Shown here piece by piece: positions 1 through 12,597 of a stretch of 64,000 nt of DNA (position 1 is the stretch's first letter; each line of letters starts with the position of its first letter). The stretch lies in NCBI GenBank assembly GCA_031772625.1, contig CM062817.1, positions 946,738,327 through 946,802,326 of the forward strand. The letters are read 5' to 3'. This DNA comes from Pinus tabuliformis. Lineage: Eukaryota; Streptophyta; Pinopsida; Pinales; Pinaceae. A model generated the notes under the pieces. The model saw only the letters and a program-made list of their open reading frames with translations, did not search any database and had not been told where the DNA came from. The position numbers and the translations under genes are program-made.

Positions 1-1571
1 GAGTTGTTTTACAATGACCCCAGAGGTTGCACCGACAATCCTGTCGGCGTGCACTCTGTGGTGCTGATTGGAGGAAGCAATTGGGGTTACCAGGAGGATG
101 GGGGAGTATGTCATAAAGAGTGCCAAATTGTGAATAAATCAAATGTAAGTGCTAGGAATGATGTATGGATTGGTCTTCTTTGACCGCACCACCTAGAGCA
201 ACATCTCTAGCGATTTATGGGAGTAAGGACTTACAGAACCAGTCCGTTAAGAGAAAATCAGGGATGCGAGCTTTGACTAACCTCCGCCTATGTCTCCATT
301 CATGAATATGATTAGAGATGTGGGTGGAAGTATCCTAAAGAAATGAAGTAAGGAGATATGTCCCAGTCTCATAGTGGATAGGTAACTGAAAGTTCTTTAG
401 GAACTCCATCGCTAAAGCGTTAAAGGTATTTATTGACACACATGGTAACTCAGTATACCATTACACGGCATTGCCAATGAGGGTGGGGGGAAAATATGTA
501 AATGGACACTATCATCCACCATAGAGTTAGAAACGCAACAAAGATGGTAGGTGGTGATATGGGTGCCCAGATCCTCCCCTTGTTTTCCATTGAACTTTGG
601 GATGTCCGTTGGTATTTTATGTGGGACTGGCGGCCATTGCAAGCTGTGGTAGATGGGGTCATTTGTCAGCTTGTATAAGTTGGGACTATCCAACATTTTC
701 AAAAAGGGCAGAGAGTTAGGTGCCCCCAACTCAGACCATGGTGATGATGGATGAAATAAGGAGCTTTGTGCTCCTCTGATCATTTAGTTCCCCATAGTGT
801 ACATGGGTTGCATGGTGTAGTAGTTACTTTGTGGTATGGTGTTGTAGAGTGGATTTCCATGAGGATTTTGATATTGGGGTATGAAATTTCCCCTAGTATA
901 AGCGGTGCCCCCTTGACTCATTTGAGTTTGTGAGTAGGGTGCCCCCATGGATTGGTTGGGAACCCATTTTGGATTCCTGATCGACACAAAACTAAGCATT
1001 TGGCTTTGGTTGACAGAGGGAACACTCATGTCAATTAGCGACTATCCATGAATGCCTGAGAATGGAGGGGAAACTGTGAAATTCCCCAGTGGCATGTGCA
1101 TATTGGGAATCCCCTTAGATATCTTAATCTAGGGGTTGGAACTGTACATTGGCAGCCAACCGCATTGTTGGTAAATGGTAGTCGTACCCATAGTGCTGCA
1201 TTGAGTGTTATATGGAGCACTGTATGTGGCACTTGTTGAAGGTATGCATTTTGGCACCATAGGAGTGGAACTTGGCATTTGTTGGGTTCCACTTATAGAG
1301 GTGTTATGTTTTTTTTCGTACCTAGGACAAACGGGATAGTGGGATTCCACATTACCAGTGTTGTGATGACCGTTGACTTGGGAAGTGGTAGAGGACCACT
1401 AGTGTCTCTAAAATCCCACAACCCATGAGTTGTTGATTGGATAGATGGGAAAGTTCCACCTACTAAAGAAGGAAGTACAGGTACCACGAGAACCACAATA
1501 GGGTCTGATGGATCTATGAGAGGAGTGTTAAAGTGAGGAATAAATCCTTCCATGAAGAAATCCTCTGGCAA
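1..1571 (-). pseudogene. Decayed retrotransposon gag fragment
   Basis: Broken gag gene read on the minus strand, its C-terminal part running off the window edge. The N-terminal third (about 1571-780) is a low-complexity Pro/Gln/Tyr/Asn/Met-rich region split over several frames. At 783-430 comes the conserved start of a plant Ty3-type gag domain (IPKFNGKQGED, then the TTYHL and VDDS blocks). It continues below 430 in another frame through FNALAMEFLKNFQLPIHYE, HIHEWR and LIYSQFGTLYD, all typical of the gag helical domain of plant gypsy elements. Several frameshifts and stops separate the blocks, so no functional Gag can be made. In an intact element Gag forms the cytoplasmic particle that packages element RNA. 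Family assignment rests on motif recognition. No RT from this copy is in the window. Confidence 0.7.
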
Positions 1572-3437
1572 ACTTCAATCGTCGGTCGTCCACACAAATC
1601 CCGTGTGAGATTTAGGAGATTGATTCCTCGAAGATGAGGAATCTGAGTCAGTGGAACTTAGAAGATCTTCCACAATGAGTGGAGGAAGTCCTAAAAATTA
1701 TCTAGAGTGACAACGAGGGCTAGATGTAGCCACGGTGACTATTAAGTTTTATCAAATAAATTTTAATGTGATCTTCCTTAATGTCTAAAAAATGATAGCA
1801 TTCAGGTACCTAAAAATAAGAAATGCACTAAATATATCAATCAAAAAATAGAGGGAAAGTACCTCATCTGATAAGTGTCGATCATTGGAGATGAAACCCA
1901 GTATCTGAATGAATAACAGAGAAGGATGGCCAAATGTATGGTTACGATTACTCTAGAGCTTTTCCCAAACCTCAGATTGAGGGGCCAAGTACTCTTGTGA
2001 AGGCGAGCAGCCTCCCAATAACTGAAGATAGAGTAGATTCGTCTGTGTTAGGTACCAGGACAACCCATACCAATCACCTTGTGTAAGTACATAGAAGTTT
2101 TGGCCACTAGAGATACCTCAAATCATAGACATTACCGTGGGGGACATAGTTGTAGACAGCATGTTGTGTGGGCAGGAAACCTGAGTCCCCGACTCATTTC
2201 CGAAATCCCCGAAGGGACCCCCAGTACACAGAATGCCCAAAGGATTTTAAGAGAAGGTGGGCTACCTTCAATTACAGTCCGATGTTGTCTCGTATTTTGC
2301 TCCATTGTTAATGGAGTGGTCATGGTAATATGGGTGCAGAAGGAATTTTTCACTCATTAACGACACTAGTTTTGGTTTTCAACCTTGGGCAGTTCACTCA
2401 CATGCTTGTCCCAAGATCCTAGCCTAGGGAATGTTGGTTTTCTCAAAAGAGTAACTAATTGACTTTAATGTAAATTTTAAGTGTACTTAGTTATTTGCCT
2501 TCGATAGGGGTGTTGACGTATGAATATGGTGAGATTGTTGACTCAATAAATCATGCAGAACAATGCTCTAAAGAAAATAATAAAAAAAAAAATCAATTTT
2601 TTATGCAAACAAGTCTTATTCTACATATTCATCTTTTCACATATTCATAGATTCGTTTGTGAATCTAAATCTATTCAACACTTGCATAACGAAAAGATTC
2701 TTTTTCCAATATTTCCTAACAACTACTGAAAACTAAAATGAAGCAGATTACAACTATTTCGACAGAAGCATGAATACAATTGATCACTCTTTCTTTCAAA
2801 AAAAATGTATTTTAAGAGAGAAAAACTAAAACTTTTTCCTAAAAATAAATTTTCAGGACACCAAATTTGCTAAGATAATATAGTTGCAGATCTTACTTCA
2901 ACCAATGAGAAACTTTCCCCCCCTTGTGGTCCACAGACACTACTAGAAATCATGGAAATGGGAGACTAATGCTTTGTTTCAGTGTAAACAGAGAGTTAGT
3001 TGCTCCACTAAAGCTCCCTGTACACAGGTACAGTGCTTTATAAAGCTCTGTTTAGCCTGGTGACCTGCACTAGTGAGGGAAATTGCTCAAACAAAGGGCC
3101 TTTAGGATCATTTTTTGAGGAGAATGCAAACTAGTAGGATGTAACAAGATAGTTGGTGGACCAGAAAAGGATTTGAAGAATTAGGGAACTCTTAGAAAGA
3201 AGAGAGAACAAAGAAGAGTTTGCGTAAACCGGGAACTAGATGTATAGTCCCTAGTGGAGTCATGAATTCTACTATGGGGTAAAATGCACGATGTATGGAG
3301 AATGAAAACTACCCTCAAAGGTCTACTCAGAACCTTTGACAGACTGTAAGATTATCTGCAGAAACTACCAAGTTATACACATGTTCATCTATCAAATATT
3401 AGTTAAACAAGTATGGAAATAGTGTTTACCTCAAATA
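1303..3437. repeat. Tandem duplication, unit 1
   Basis: First of two adjacent direct copies of a unit of about 2.13 kb. It starts at the gttatg before the run of eight T near 1306 and ends at the tttacc-caaat near 3430. The unit includes the 5' end of the gag fragment and its upstream non-coding leader. By eye the two copies differ by scattered substitutions and a small A-rich insertion near 2576-2592. The same position lies 2137 bases apart at the unit start and 2115 bases apart at its end. Confidence 0.9.
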
Positions 3438-3708
3438 ATGTTATGTTTTTTTTCGTACCTAGGACAAACGGGATAGTGGTATTCCACATTACCAGTGTTG
3501 TGATGACCGTTGACTGGGGAAGTGGTAGAGGACCACTAGTGTCCCTAAAATCCCACAACCCGTGAGTTGTTGATTGGATAGATGGGAAAGTTCCACCTAC
3601 TAAAGAAGGAAGTACAGGTACCACGAGAACCACAATAAGGTCTGATGGATTTGTGAGAGGAGTGTTAAAGTGAGGAATAAATCCTTCCATGAAGAAATCC
3701 TCTGGCAA
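3403..3708 (-). pseudogene. Second copy of the gag N-terminal segment
   Basis: Duplicate of the segment at 1293-1571, carried by the tandem duplication. It reads MPEDFFMEGFIPHFN at its start and matches the first copy except for a few residues. It is cut off at the duplication junction, so it is an orphan 5' piece with no downstream gag. It is not a gene in its own right. Confidence 0.7.
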
Positions 3709-5550
3709 ACTTCAATCGTCGGTCGTCCACACAAATCCCGTGTGAGATTTAGGATATTGATTCCTCAAAGATGAGGAATCTGAGTCAGTGGAACTTAGAA
3801 GATCTTCCACAATGAGTGGAGGAAGTCCTAAAAATCATCTAGAGTGACAACGAGGGCTAGATGTAGCCACGGTGACTATTAAGTTTTATCAAATAAATTT
3901 TAATGTGATCTTCCTTAATGTCTAAAAAATGATAGCATCCAAGTACCTAAAAATAAGAAATACACTAAATATATCAATCAAAAAATAGAGGGAAAGTACC
4001 TCATCTGATAAGCGTCAATCACTGGAGATGAAACCCAGTATCTCAATGAATAACAAAGAAGGATGGCCAAATGTATGGTTATGATTACTCTAGAGCTTTG
4101 CCCAAACCTCAGATTGAGGGACCAAGTACTCTTGTGAAGGTGAGCACCCTCCCAATAACTGAAGATAGAGTAGATCCGTCTGTGTTAGGTACCAGGACAA
4201 CCCATCCCAATCACCTTGTGTAAGTACATAGAAGTTTTGGCCACTAGAGATACCTCAAATCATAGACATTACCATGGGGGATATAGTTGTAGATAGCATG
4301 TTGTGTGGGCAGGAAACCTGAGTCCCCGACTCATTTCCGAAATCCCCGAAGGGACCCCCAATACACAGAATGCCCAAAGGATTTTAAGAGAAGGTGGGCT
4401 ACCTTCAATTACAGTCCGATGTTGTCTCGTATTTTGATCAATTGTTAGTGGAGTGGTCATGGTAATATGGGTGCAGAAGGAATTTTTCAGTCATTAACAA
4501 CACTAGTTTTGGTTTTCAACCTTGGGCAGTTCACTCACATGCTTATCCCAAGAACCTAGCCTAGGGAATGTTGGTTTTCTCAAAAGAGTAACTAATTGAC
4601 TTTAATGTAAATTTTAAGTGTACTTAATTATTTGCCTTCGATAGGGGTGTTGACGTATGAATATGGTGAGATTGTTGACTCAATAAATCATGTAGAACAA
4701 TGCTCTAAAGAAATTTTTTATGCAAACAAGTCTTATTCTACATATTCATCTTTTCACATATTCATAGATTCGTTTGTGAATCTAAAGCTATTCAACACTT
4801 GCATAACCAAAAGATTCTTTTTCCAATATTTCCTAACAACTACTGAAAACTAAAATGAAGCAGCTTACAACTATTTCGACAGAAGGATGAATACAATTGA
4901 TCACTCTTTCTTTCAAAAAAAATGTATTTTAAGAGAGAAAAACTAAAACTTTTTCCTAAAAATAAATTTTCAGGACACCAAATTTGCTAACATAATATAG
5001 TTGCAGATCTTACTTCAGCCCATGAGAAACTTCCCCCCTTTTGGTCCACAGACACTACTAGAAATCATGGAAATGGGAGACTAATGCTTTGTTTCAGTGT
5101 AAACAGAGAGTTAGTTGCTCCACTAAAGCTCCCTGTACACATGCACAGTGCTTTATAAAGCTATGTTTAGCCTGGTAACCTGCACTACTGAGGGAAATTG
5201 CTCAAACAAAGGGCCTTTAGGATCAGTTTTTGAGGAGAATGCAAACTAGTAGGATGTAACAAGATAGTTGGTGGATCAGAAAAGGATTTGAAGAATTAGG
5301 GAACTCTTAGAAAGAAGAGAGATCAAAGAAGAGTTTGCGTAAACCGGGAACTAGATGTATAGTCCCTAGTGGAGTCATGAATTCTACTATGGGGTAAAAT
5401 GCACGATGTATGGAGAATGAAAACTACCCTCAAAGGTCTACCCAGAACCTTTGACAGACTGTAATATTATCTGCAGAAGCTACCAAGTTATACACATGTT
5501 CATCTATCAAATATTAGTTAACCAAGTATGGAAATAATGTTTACCCCAAA
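3438..5550. repeat. Tandem duplication, unit 2
   Basis: Second direct copy of the 2.1 kb unit, beginning immediately after unit 1 and ending near 5550 at tttaccccaaat. The unit ends in both copies at a minus-strand ggtaaac, which resembles a splice donor. That may be chance. No extra genes were gained by the duplication. Confidence 0.9.
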
Positions 5551-6260
5551 TCTCCTTCTAGATTTGTTTGGAGATCTCAATGCTACCAAGAAGAACTCCT
5601 CCAAAGCTAGCTCCAAGACAATTCTTGCATAAAGGAAAGGCAAACACAATCATGATATACAATCTAGAAAACTAATATAAGAATGCACAATGAACATATA
5701 TTTGTATACAGCTTAAACTACTCAACTCGACAAGTATCAAAATGAACAACTCAATGAACAAGGTTACCGAAATTATGGAGTAGATAACACAACTATAGTT
5801 CTATATTTATAATGGAAGAGTGATTACAACCATCCGTTGTATCAACCTTCGCTTTCCCTTTCTTCCTCTCTCTCTCTCTCTATTTTAGCTCACTTCTTCA
5901 AGTGTATGACAGTTCACAATAGCTTAGTGGGCTATCCTTTCAAATGCTCTGACCCCTTTCACAATGGCCCTCTCACTGCTTATGTATCAATCGAGTTAGG
6001 GCAGCAAAAATCCTCCTAGAGTTCATTAGGGCAAAGGCAATGAACCTGCCTCTTATTCTAGCTCTTTCAATTTTTCCTTCTTTTTCAGATTAGAATTCCC
6101 CCAAACAATTTGATTTTTGGGACTTTGCCTACTTTTCTTGAGAAAATTTAGGGATAAATATCAAGATATTTGTGAGCAGATTCATTGGCTTGCCCTGCTG
6201 AACATCTCTTAGTTTCACTAAGGCTCCCACTGGTCTAACAAGTTGAGTTAGCAGGGTGAC
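5551..6260. other. Non-coding flank with CT microsatellite
   Basis: No convincing gene. A short (CT)n run lies at 5866-5880. On the minus strand a TATA-like TATAAATA is at 5811-5804, upstream of the gag leader, and could belong to the promoter of the decayed gag element. The right end of this stretch is the original insertion site of the giant element. Its sequence continues beyond that element at 39985. Confidence 0.5.
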
Positions 6261-6265
6261 TAAAG

Positions 6266-7946
6266 TGTAGAGCTATAAAAAGGGTCTCTTTCACCTCTAA
6301 TTATCTCGCATTAATATGTCAACCTGGGAGCTTTTGTTATTTCAAAGAGTGACTCAGTCTGAGGCTATGACTTGTCAGAGTAATGCTAGTAGTACAACGT
6401 TTAACAAAAATACAAGAGTAAACAGATGCTTGTCTATAACTAAGTTACTTCAAATGAATAAATCACACACTCTAAAACTAGGAAACTTTATCAGTCAAGG
6501 GTTCGACAGCAATAGCCCATCCCTTTGGAAACTGATGGAAAGGAAATTAGAGCATGGACCACGGGTCTGGGAGCTAGGCAGTAAATGCCGAGGCTCACTA
6601 CAGCCACAAATCGTCTCTCACACCAAAATAACAAATGCGAGTAAATGAAACGGCAGGTAGAAAAGTGGAACAACAAATAAGAAATCGAACAGCAAATCTG
6701 GAATGGAACAGCAATGCTAAAATGGAACAACAATTCTAAAATGGAACAACAATCGAACAACTAAATCTCGTGAGCAGTAATCAAGCTTTATCCTACCAAC
6801 TCAAATGCACTCGTTGTAATCAAACATCAATCTTTCATTCTCCAGGAAAATCAAGCAGCACGCACTAATGGAACAACATTAATTACTAATAAGTTATGGA
6901 ACAACGTTTGGAAATCATACACACACACAACACACTTGAAGATTAATCTGATCTAGCATCAATAGTCATCAACAGGAATACAACTGCGTTTCAAAATGGA
7001 ACAGTATTACTCCTGAATCGTAAAGAACACAACTTTCAGATAAATTCCATAACACGAATATACAACATAAGAGATCTATAACAAAATAGTAACAATGTTC
7101 AGTTAAGTCTAATAATATTCAATCAACTCTGAAAGGATTAGTGATATAATGAGGAGTCAATACAACAATTATTGTCTGTAAAAACCTTAATGAAAGAATC
7201 TTAACAGAGCATACGATGTAACTTATAAATCATATCAGATTACCAAATAATGACGATAAGCAAACCACGCAAAAATGAAATCGTAGTAATACAGAAGCAA
7301 GTGTCCTCAGGGGCCGGGCCCTTAGCCTCAAGGGTACACTGCTTTAAGTTAATCCAGATGCAGAGATAAGATATTCACCAAGTTTATATTAATGCATAAA
7401 ACAAAAAGTACAATGAGCCAAGTTCAACGAGACTGGATGATCAAAGTTCAATCTTTAACAGAAAGTTACATAAAAGCATAATCCCCCAAAGCTAACAGTG
7501 TCATCCCTTTATATAAGGGTGACAGCAGAGATGTCTAGGCAATAAGATAAATAAAGCAGCGATCCCTCAGGATCGAAGATCCTAAGGGATTCGCCAAACT
7601 GTTAATCCTTAATCACTTCTTTTCTCCTCCACCGAGCTGGTGTCTTCTCCTCCTTTTCCGGACTGGTTTGCTTCAACTTGCTTAGCCTCGTTTGCACTCG
7701 GTCCTTCATCAAAGGGACAACAGTTACCCTGTTCTTGTCTTTTTCTTTGGAACAGTAGCTCCTTGTTTTTACCCCTTCCTGCACAGGAGAATGACAACTA
7801 TCAGCGGTTAAGTCTTGCATACTAATCCCACATGTTTTGTTATAATTCTTTATTTTTTTCCACGCTCATGATGCAAAAAGGTTCACAAGTTCCACTGAAA
7901 AGCCATTGAAATGATCATAAAAAAAATACCTTTTTAGTACTCCACA
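6266..7946 (-). repeat. Giant element, 3' LTR
   Basis: About 1681 bases, TGTAGAGC at the left edge and TCCACA at the right edge, so TG..CA ends when read on either strand. It is repeated at 38300-39979 with a few percent differences on the stretches compared by eye. A minus-strand TATA box (TTATATAAAGGG) lies at about 7518-7507, giving a U3 of about 430 bases. The LTR holds about nine copies of a GGAACARC-like motif, mostly at 6660-7010. The ORFs inside it are not credible genes. Confidence 0.92.
7507..7518 (-). promoter_or_regulatory. TATA box of the giant-element 3' LTR
   Basis: Minus-strand TTATATAAAGGG, conserved at the equivalent place in the 5' LTR (about 39550-39540). The position, about 430 bases into the LTR, suits the U3/R promoter of a long plant LTR. 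The transcription start itself is not visible. Confidence 0.55.
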
Positions 7947-7960
7947 CACCCCCCTGCTTA
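7947..7960 (-). other. Polypurine tract of the giant element
   Basis: On the minus strand TAAGCAGGGGGGTG directly precedes the TGTGGAGTAC start of the 3' LTR. This is the expected primer for plus-strand DNA synthesis in an LTR retrotransposon. Confidence 0.75.
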
Positions 7961-7964
7961 CCTT

Positions 7965-8836
7965 GTTTCATGCCCTCATGAAAACGTTGTAGTTGACATG
8001 CAAAGCAGTGAGAGAATAGGCTGGAGAAGGAATCTCATGCGGAGGCCTATAGCTATGGTGAGTGACTAGGTAGTCAAAGAACTGGCATGTTTTACCCTCA
8101 GGCATCTCATATAGGGCTTGATATCCGGGTGCAGGGTGCCAGATAATTGGACTGCAGAATCTATATCTTAACCAGGATGGCCGTGCCCTCAAAATGCTTT
8201 CGCCATAGAGGTTCAAACGATTGGCAGCTAATTGAAAATTCTCATACTTAAATGGCTCCCTGAGCTGGATGTTTGGATTAGAGATTCGGTACCGAAATTT
8301 GGCTGCATCAATGGCGAGGTCTTTGATAGAAAGAAAATATTCTAAACTTTTTTGAATGAGTGCCTCGTGCATGGGTCCTAACGTTTCGATGACACCTGGA
8401 GTTCTCATGAGGTTTCTATGTGCTTTCCACAACTATACTGGTCCCTAGGCTCAACCCTTACCCACAAGTCTAGGCCATTTTCCTGCCTCTGGAAAGTATT
8501 ATAGGCATTGAGCCATTTAATCTGATTAACCCCGAATGAGATGAATGCTTGCAATTGGATGTCTCCAAAAAAAGGGCCAGGGTTCAGTTCAGTCTCCTAA
8601 TCTAGCACGAGGTTATGTAAATAGAATTCACACAGCAATCTCTGGACCTTCACCCCATAATGTTTACAACAGTCTATAAATTCATTGACAGTGTTAATTT
8701 GCATTGGGGCGCCTGCTTTAACAGCTTTTATTTTTAATTGTAAGTACCGTTCCAGTAAAAACAGAGCATAGTTTTTGGCAGGGTCCCTACATGCTAAAAC
8801 GTCATTGTATAAAGAACACAAGGTATCCATCTGCTT
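7965..8836 (-). pseudogene. Giant element third ORF, C-terminal part
   Basis: C-terminal part of the extra ORF after pol. It resumes exactly where element B split it: the frame leaving 20230 in the sense of LDTIIK continues at 8836 with QMDTLCSLYND. The first block (8836-8597) ends at a stop. A second block (8432-7968), starting near HRNLMRTPGVIET, is in another frame and runs to FMRA just before the polypurine tract. Between them (8596-8433) coding is still traceable but frameshifted (WLNAYNTFQRQ, LWVRVEP). Both blocks are soluble-looking, with several Tyr/Trp/Pro residues and no membrane segment. I do not recognise a domain. The position between pol and the 3' LTR is that of the env-like or extra ORF of Athila/Tat elements. 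Confidence 0.6.
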
Positions 8837-9452
8837 TGACGTAGGCAGGGCCTGCATTACCCAGGATCTTTAATCTCTGTGCATATCTGTATGCATCTAA
8901 GTTTTTACTTTAATCAAAAACTCCAATTACTTGCAATCTCACAACTGCACCATTTTACATGCGGAAGTTTATCTTTCATGTGGTTCAAAACCATTCACCA
9001 TTGGTCTCATACTTTCATTAACGTCATCATATATGGAATAATCTCAAATGCAATATTCATCAGCATGCAAATTCATAACCTTTGAAGCCTTCCATCTAAA
9101 ACCTAATGACTCAAATCATTGAAATGCTCATCAACCCCAAACTTCGTTTTAGTAACTTCATTCATTATTTCCATTTAAAATCATCCTTTAGATATGACTG
9201 GATTCAATCAAGAAAATGAACTTATGCTTTTCAACCTCAAGTGAACATGGCAAACAACACCAATATCATTTGAATGCACAAAATTACATGTTTCAACTAA
9301 TCAAAGCACCAAATATATGTGCGCCCTCTTCCCTTTCAGTGTACCCAGCGGTCTCAATTCAATTTCAATATTTACAGTTGACTTTACCAAGCAATTCAAT
9401 TTGTCTCCGTATTTATTTAATTCAAAGAGTGATGCTGTTCATACCTGTACAC

Positions 9453-10797
9453 CAGGGAAAATTTTAAGAACCCCCCCTAAATTTATAAATATAATAAATG
9501 GGCGAATCTCCATGGTATATAGGAAAAATGGAAGGCGATTTTATCAATAATATAATATGTATATATAATTTTTTGGCGAATCCCTCACCAGGCATGGCGA
9601 ATATTTTACTCAATTATAAAATCTTGTAAGATCTTGGCGAGTCTTTCACTAAATAATAAAACTTTGTAAAGTCCTAGTGAATCTTAGCATAGGCTACATG
9701 CTGGTTTAATTCCCCCATTTAAATAGGCTACATTCCAGGTGAATACCATGGGTCAATACCATGTGCCACTTTGGCGAATACCATGGGTCAATACCATGTG
9801 CCATTTTTATTTTTATTAATTCTAATATTAGGGTTAATAATGGATTTTTGCATGGTATTAATAACAATCTAGTCCATGGTATTTGTCCCATAGTATTTTG
9901 GCCATAGGTTTCACCTAAATATAGCCCATTTTTTGAGTGTTCGTAAATATAAGGTGACTTATGGAGTAAATATAAAAAAATGTTTTATTTGTTTACCATA
10001 CCTCTCGTTTATTTATATTTTTATTAATTTACCATACCTCTTTTACAGATATGGTATTTGGCCCATAGGATTTACTTAAATAAAACCTCTTTCTTGAGCC
10101 TTCTAAATAGAATGAGGTTTACGGACTAAATATAAAAATAGGTTTTATTTATTTTTATTAATTTACCATACCTCTTTTACAAATATGGTATTTGGCCCAT
10201 AGGATTTACTTAAATAAAACCTCTTTCTTGAGACTTCTAAATAGAACGGGGTTTATGGATATAAAAAGAGGTTTTATTTATTTGCGATACATCTAGTTTA
10301 TTTATATTTTTATTTATTTACCATACCTTTTGAGTAAGTATAAAAAGACGTTTTATTTATTTACCATACCTCCACTTTACTTATATTTTTATTTGTTTAC
10401 ACCCTTACATGTATATAAGGTGACTTATGGAGTAAATATAAAAAATGTTTTATTTCTTTACCATACCTCTCATTTATTTATATTTTTATTAATTTACCAT
10501 ACTTCTTTTATAAATATGGTATTTGGCCCATAGGATTCACTTAAATAAAACCTATTCTTGAAAATGGGCAAATGGATTCACTTAAATAAAACCTATTCTT
10601 GAAAATGGGAGAATGGAAGGTTGTAAGTCCTAATTTCAAGGGCTAAATTTACCTTTTTTACCCTCTCCCTTAAAATAAGGTGGGCTATTTGAGGTGATTT
10701 GTAAAAATATACTATGATACAAAATATTCGCCCACTAAAAATTTAAAACCCCTTAATTTCGCCAAAGGGCAAACATTCGCCCCTAAAATTATCCTTG
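9453..10797. mobile_element. hAT-like non-autonomous DNA element (long form)
   Basis: Insertion of 1345 bases present only in the left LTR of element B. It starts CAGGGAAAATTTTAAG, and its other end read inward is CAAGGATAATTTTAGG, an imperfect terminal inverted repeat. The flanks are ctgtacac (9445-9452) and ttgtacac (10798-10805), an 8-base target duplication with one mismatch. CAGGG ends and an 8-base TSD are hAT hallmarks. There is no transposase. Inside are a 33-base direct repeat (about 9740-9805, around ATACCATGGGTCAATACC) and at least three diverged longer repeats (9907-10560, around TTTACCATACCTC and GGCCCATAGGATT). The termini resemble those of 59731-60014. Confidence 0.75.
9740..10560. 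repeat. Internal tandem repeats of the hAT-like element
   Basis: A pair of 33-base repeats near 9740-9805, then diverged units sharing TTTATTTGTTTACCATACC, GATATGGTATTTGGCCCATA and CTTAAATAAAACCT. The unit length is irregular, roughly 120-190 bases. The composition is very AT-rich. Confidence 0.65.
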
Positions 10798-12170
10798 TTG
10801 TACACGCTGTCTCAAGAGCAATGTGGCATAATATCCTTGCCCCAATATCAACTGAAGACTTTAAGTCCTCCTTTCCAACGTTCATGCTATCAAAACATAA
10901 TTGGTTAATCCCATATAAATCTGTGCTTTGCGTTGAGAGTTATCAACGCTGTGTTGTTACCGTTTCACAACACATCTTGCCTTTAACATTTTCACTGATC
11001 CTTAATTCAAAACTCAACGCATAAATATATTTGCCAATTAAATGCTCTACCTACGTTACATCATCTGCATCACGTTTCAACATCTCCACAATATCGATTG
11101 AAAATTATTGCATCAATTCTCCATGCTGCCCAGTGTTTAACACCTTCTGCACCTGTGCTGCCTAGTGTTTAACGCCTTCTACAACAGATTCAAATCACAT
11201 TAAAATTACCTCTGTTCCTCTTACAACTCGCTTTTGAATCACTGCAGTTTAAACTCAGATCTGCGCACTTCACAAATCGATTCCATAATTGAAGACTTAT
11301 CGCCCCTGTTTTCCCACGTCGACTGGATAATTAAACTTTATTATGGCTTTTGCAAGCAATCTTTTTCTGTGACAATCAATTCATGTAATATTAGAATTCA
11401 AAATCGAATGCCCATGGAATATCGATCTATGTACATATCCTGAACGATTCACAATTTAATCAACACAGTTTCAATGCTTGCTCTGTGTTCATTGCTGCGC
11501 AAACTACTTTGCCAATTTACCACTCTAATCAGAGTATTTCACAACAATTTAAAACTGTATTTATTTGGATTTCAAACAGAGTTTGAACCACAACTCTGTG
11601 CCTTTTTTAGCGCTTCCAACAAATTACAGATCGATATAAATTCCATCAACATACTTAATCGATTTCTGCAGATAGCAATTATAATATGGGTCCACTAATT
11701 GACACAGAACAGTGCTTTCAATACAATTCTTCACACAGAGAACGCAGGCTTAATTTTATGTTAGACATTTCCATCATTCGCATTTCCAGTGCAGTCATTA
11801 ACATTAGTCGGCTTTTCATTAAAGCATTCGATCTTCATCACTTTCTGAATTTAATTTGTAATATAAAACTTGAGAGTGAGATATAAAATCGAATCTCTAA
11901 TCCACAGATACATCCAATTCATTTCAACCTAATTTCGTATTATTCATTTAACACATGAATCCAATCTCACGCAAACTCAATACTGGACATATAGTAAAAA
12001 ATCAAAGGCTATATTGACACAAAAAATACTTACAATACAATCCTTTCCTAGGCCTGATTTCCAATAATTTGGCCCTTTACAATTGTTGAAGCTTACAGCC
12101 CTGCTGTTCAAGCCTCCTCTCAATCTCACACTCTCCAACTATCTCAATGTATTTTCCTCTCAAACCCCTT

Positions 12171-12180
12171 CCTATTTATA
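12171..12180 (-). promoter_or_regulatory. TATA-like box in the element B LTR
   Basis: Minus-strand TATAAATAGG, repeated in the other LTR at about 19912-19903, roughly 310 bases into the LTR in the sense of transcription. It is a plausible U3 promoter; nothing else supports it. Confidence 0.4.
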
Positions 12181-12493
12181 CAATTTTAAAAAATGATCTA
12201 ATTAAATGCTCAATCCCCTTAATATCTCAACAAATCCCTAAATCTCTCAACATCCCTAAAAGATAGATTCTCATCCCTAAAACTTAGAAACTAATTCCAA
12301 CTTAGGCTCCCTCATTAATTCTAAATAATCTAGAAACTAATTTCTCTCACATTTACAATTTATCACAAATAATTAAGTAATCACTCAAAATAATATTAAT
12401 ATTTACATGAAATTTTAATATTTCTTCAAAACATGAAACCCCCTAGCTTAGGTAAAATACAAGGTGTTTTTCAGAGATGATGCTCCTACATCA

Positions 12494-12508
12494 GACTCCC
12501 CATGTAAG
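12494..12508 (-). other. Polypurine tract of element B
   Basis: Minus-strand CTTACATGGGGAGTC immediately before the TGATGTAGG start of the 3' LTR. Short but correctly placed. Confidence 0.5.
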
Positions 12509-12597
12509 AAAATTCATGACCACCTGGTCACAAGTCTGGATATTTCCTCCTGGATCCCAAATTTTATTTTGTAATCTTTCTTTGCTTGTCAATTGCT

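Larger units (their letters stand above)
8837..12493 (-). repeat. Element B, 3' LTR (interrupted)
   Basis: Starts tgacgtaggc and ends cctacatca. It is co-linear with 14522-20224 apart from the hAT-like insertion at 9453-10797, which is absent from the other LTR. A minus-strand TATA-like TATAAATAGG lies at 12180-12171. The sequence is AT-rich and contains no believable gene. Confidence 0.88.

Noticed and set aside
1303..5550. The two 2.1 kb repeats as an LTR pair
   Set aside because: They adjoin with nothing between them, contain gag coding, and have no TG..CA ends, PBS or target duplication.
6316..6648. 110-codon ORF, repeated at 38369-38683
   Set aside because: Lies within the giant element LTR and is present in both only because LTRs are duplicates; no domain.
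8879..9085. 68-codon ORF identical at 14564-14770
   Set aside because: Same reason: LTR of element B, no recognisable protein.
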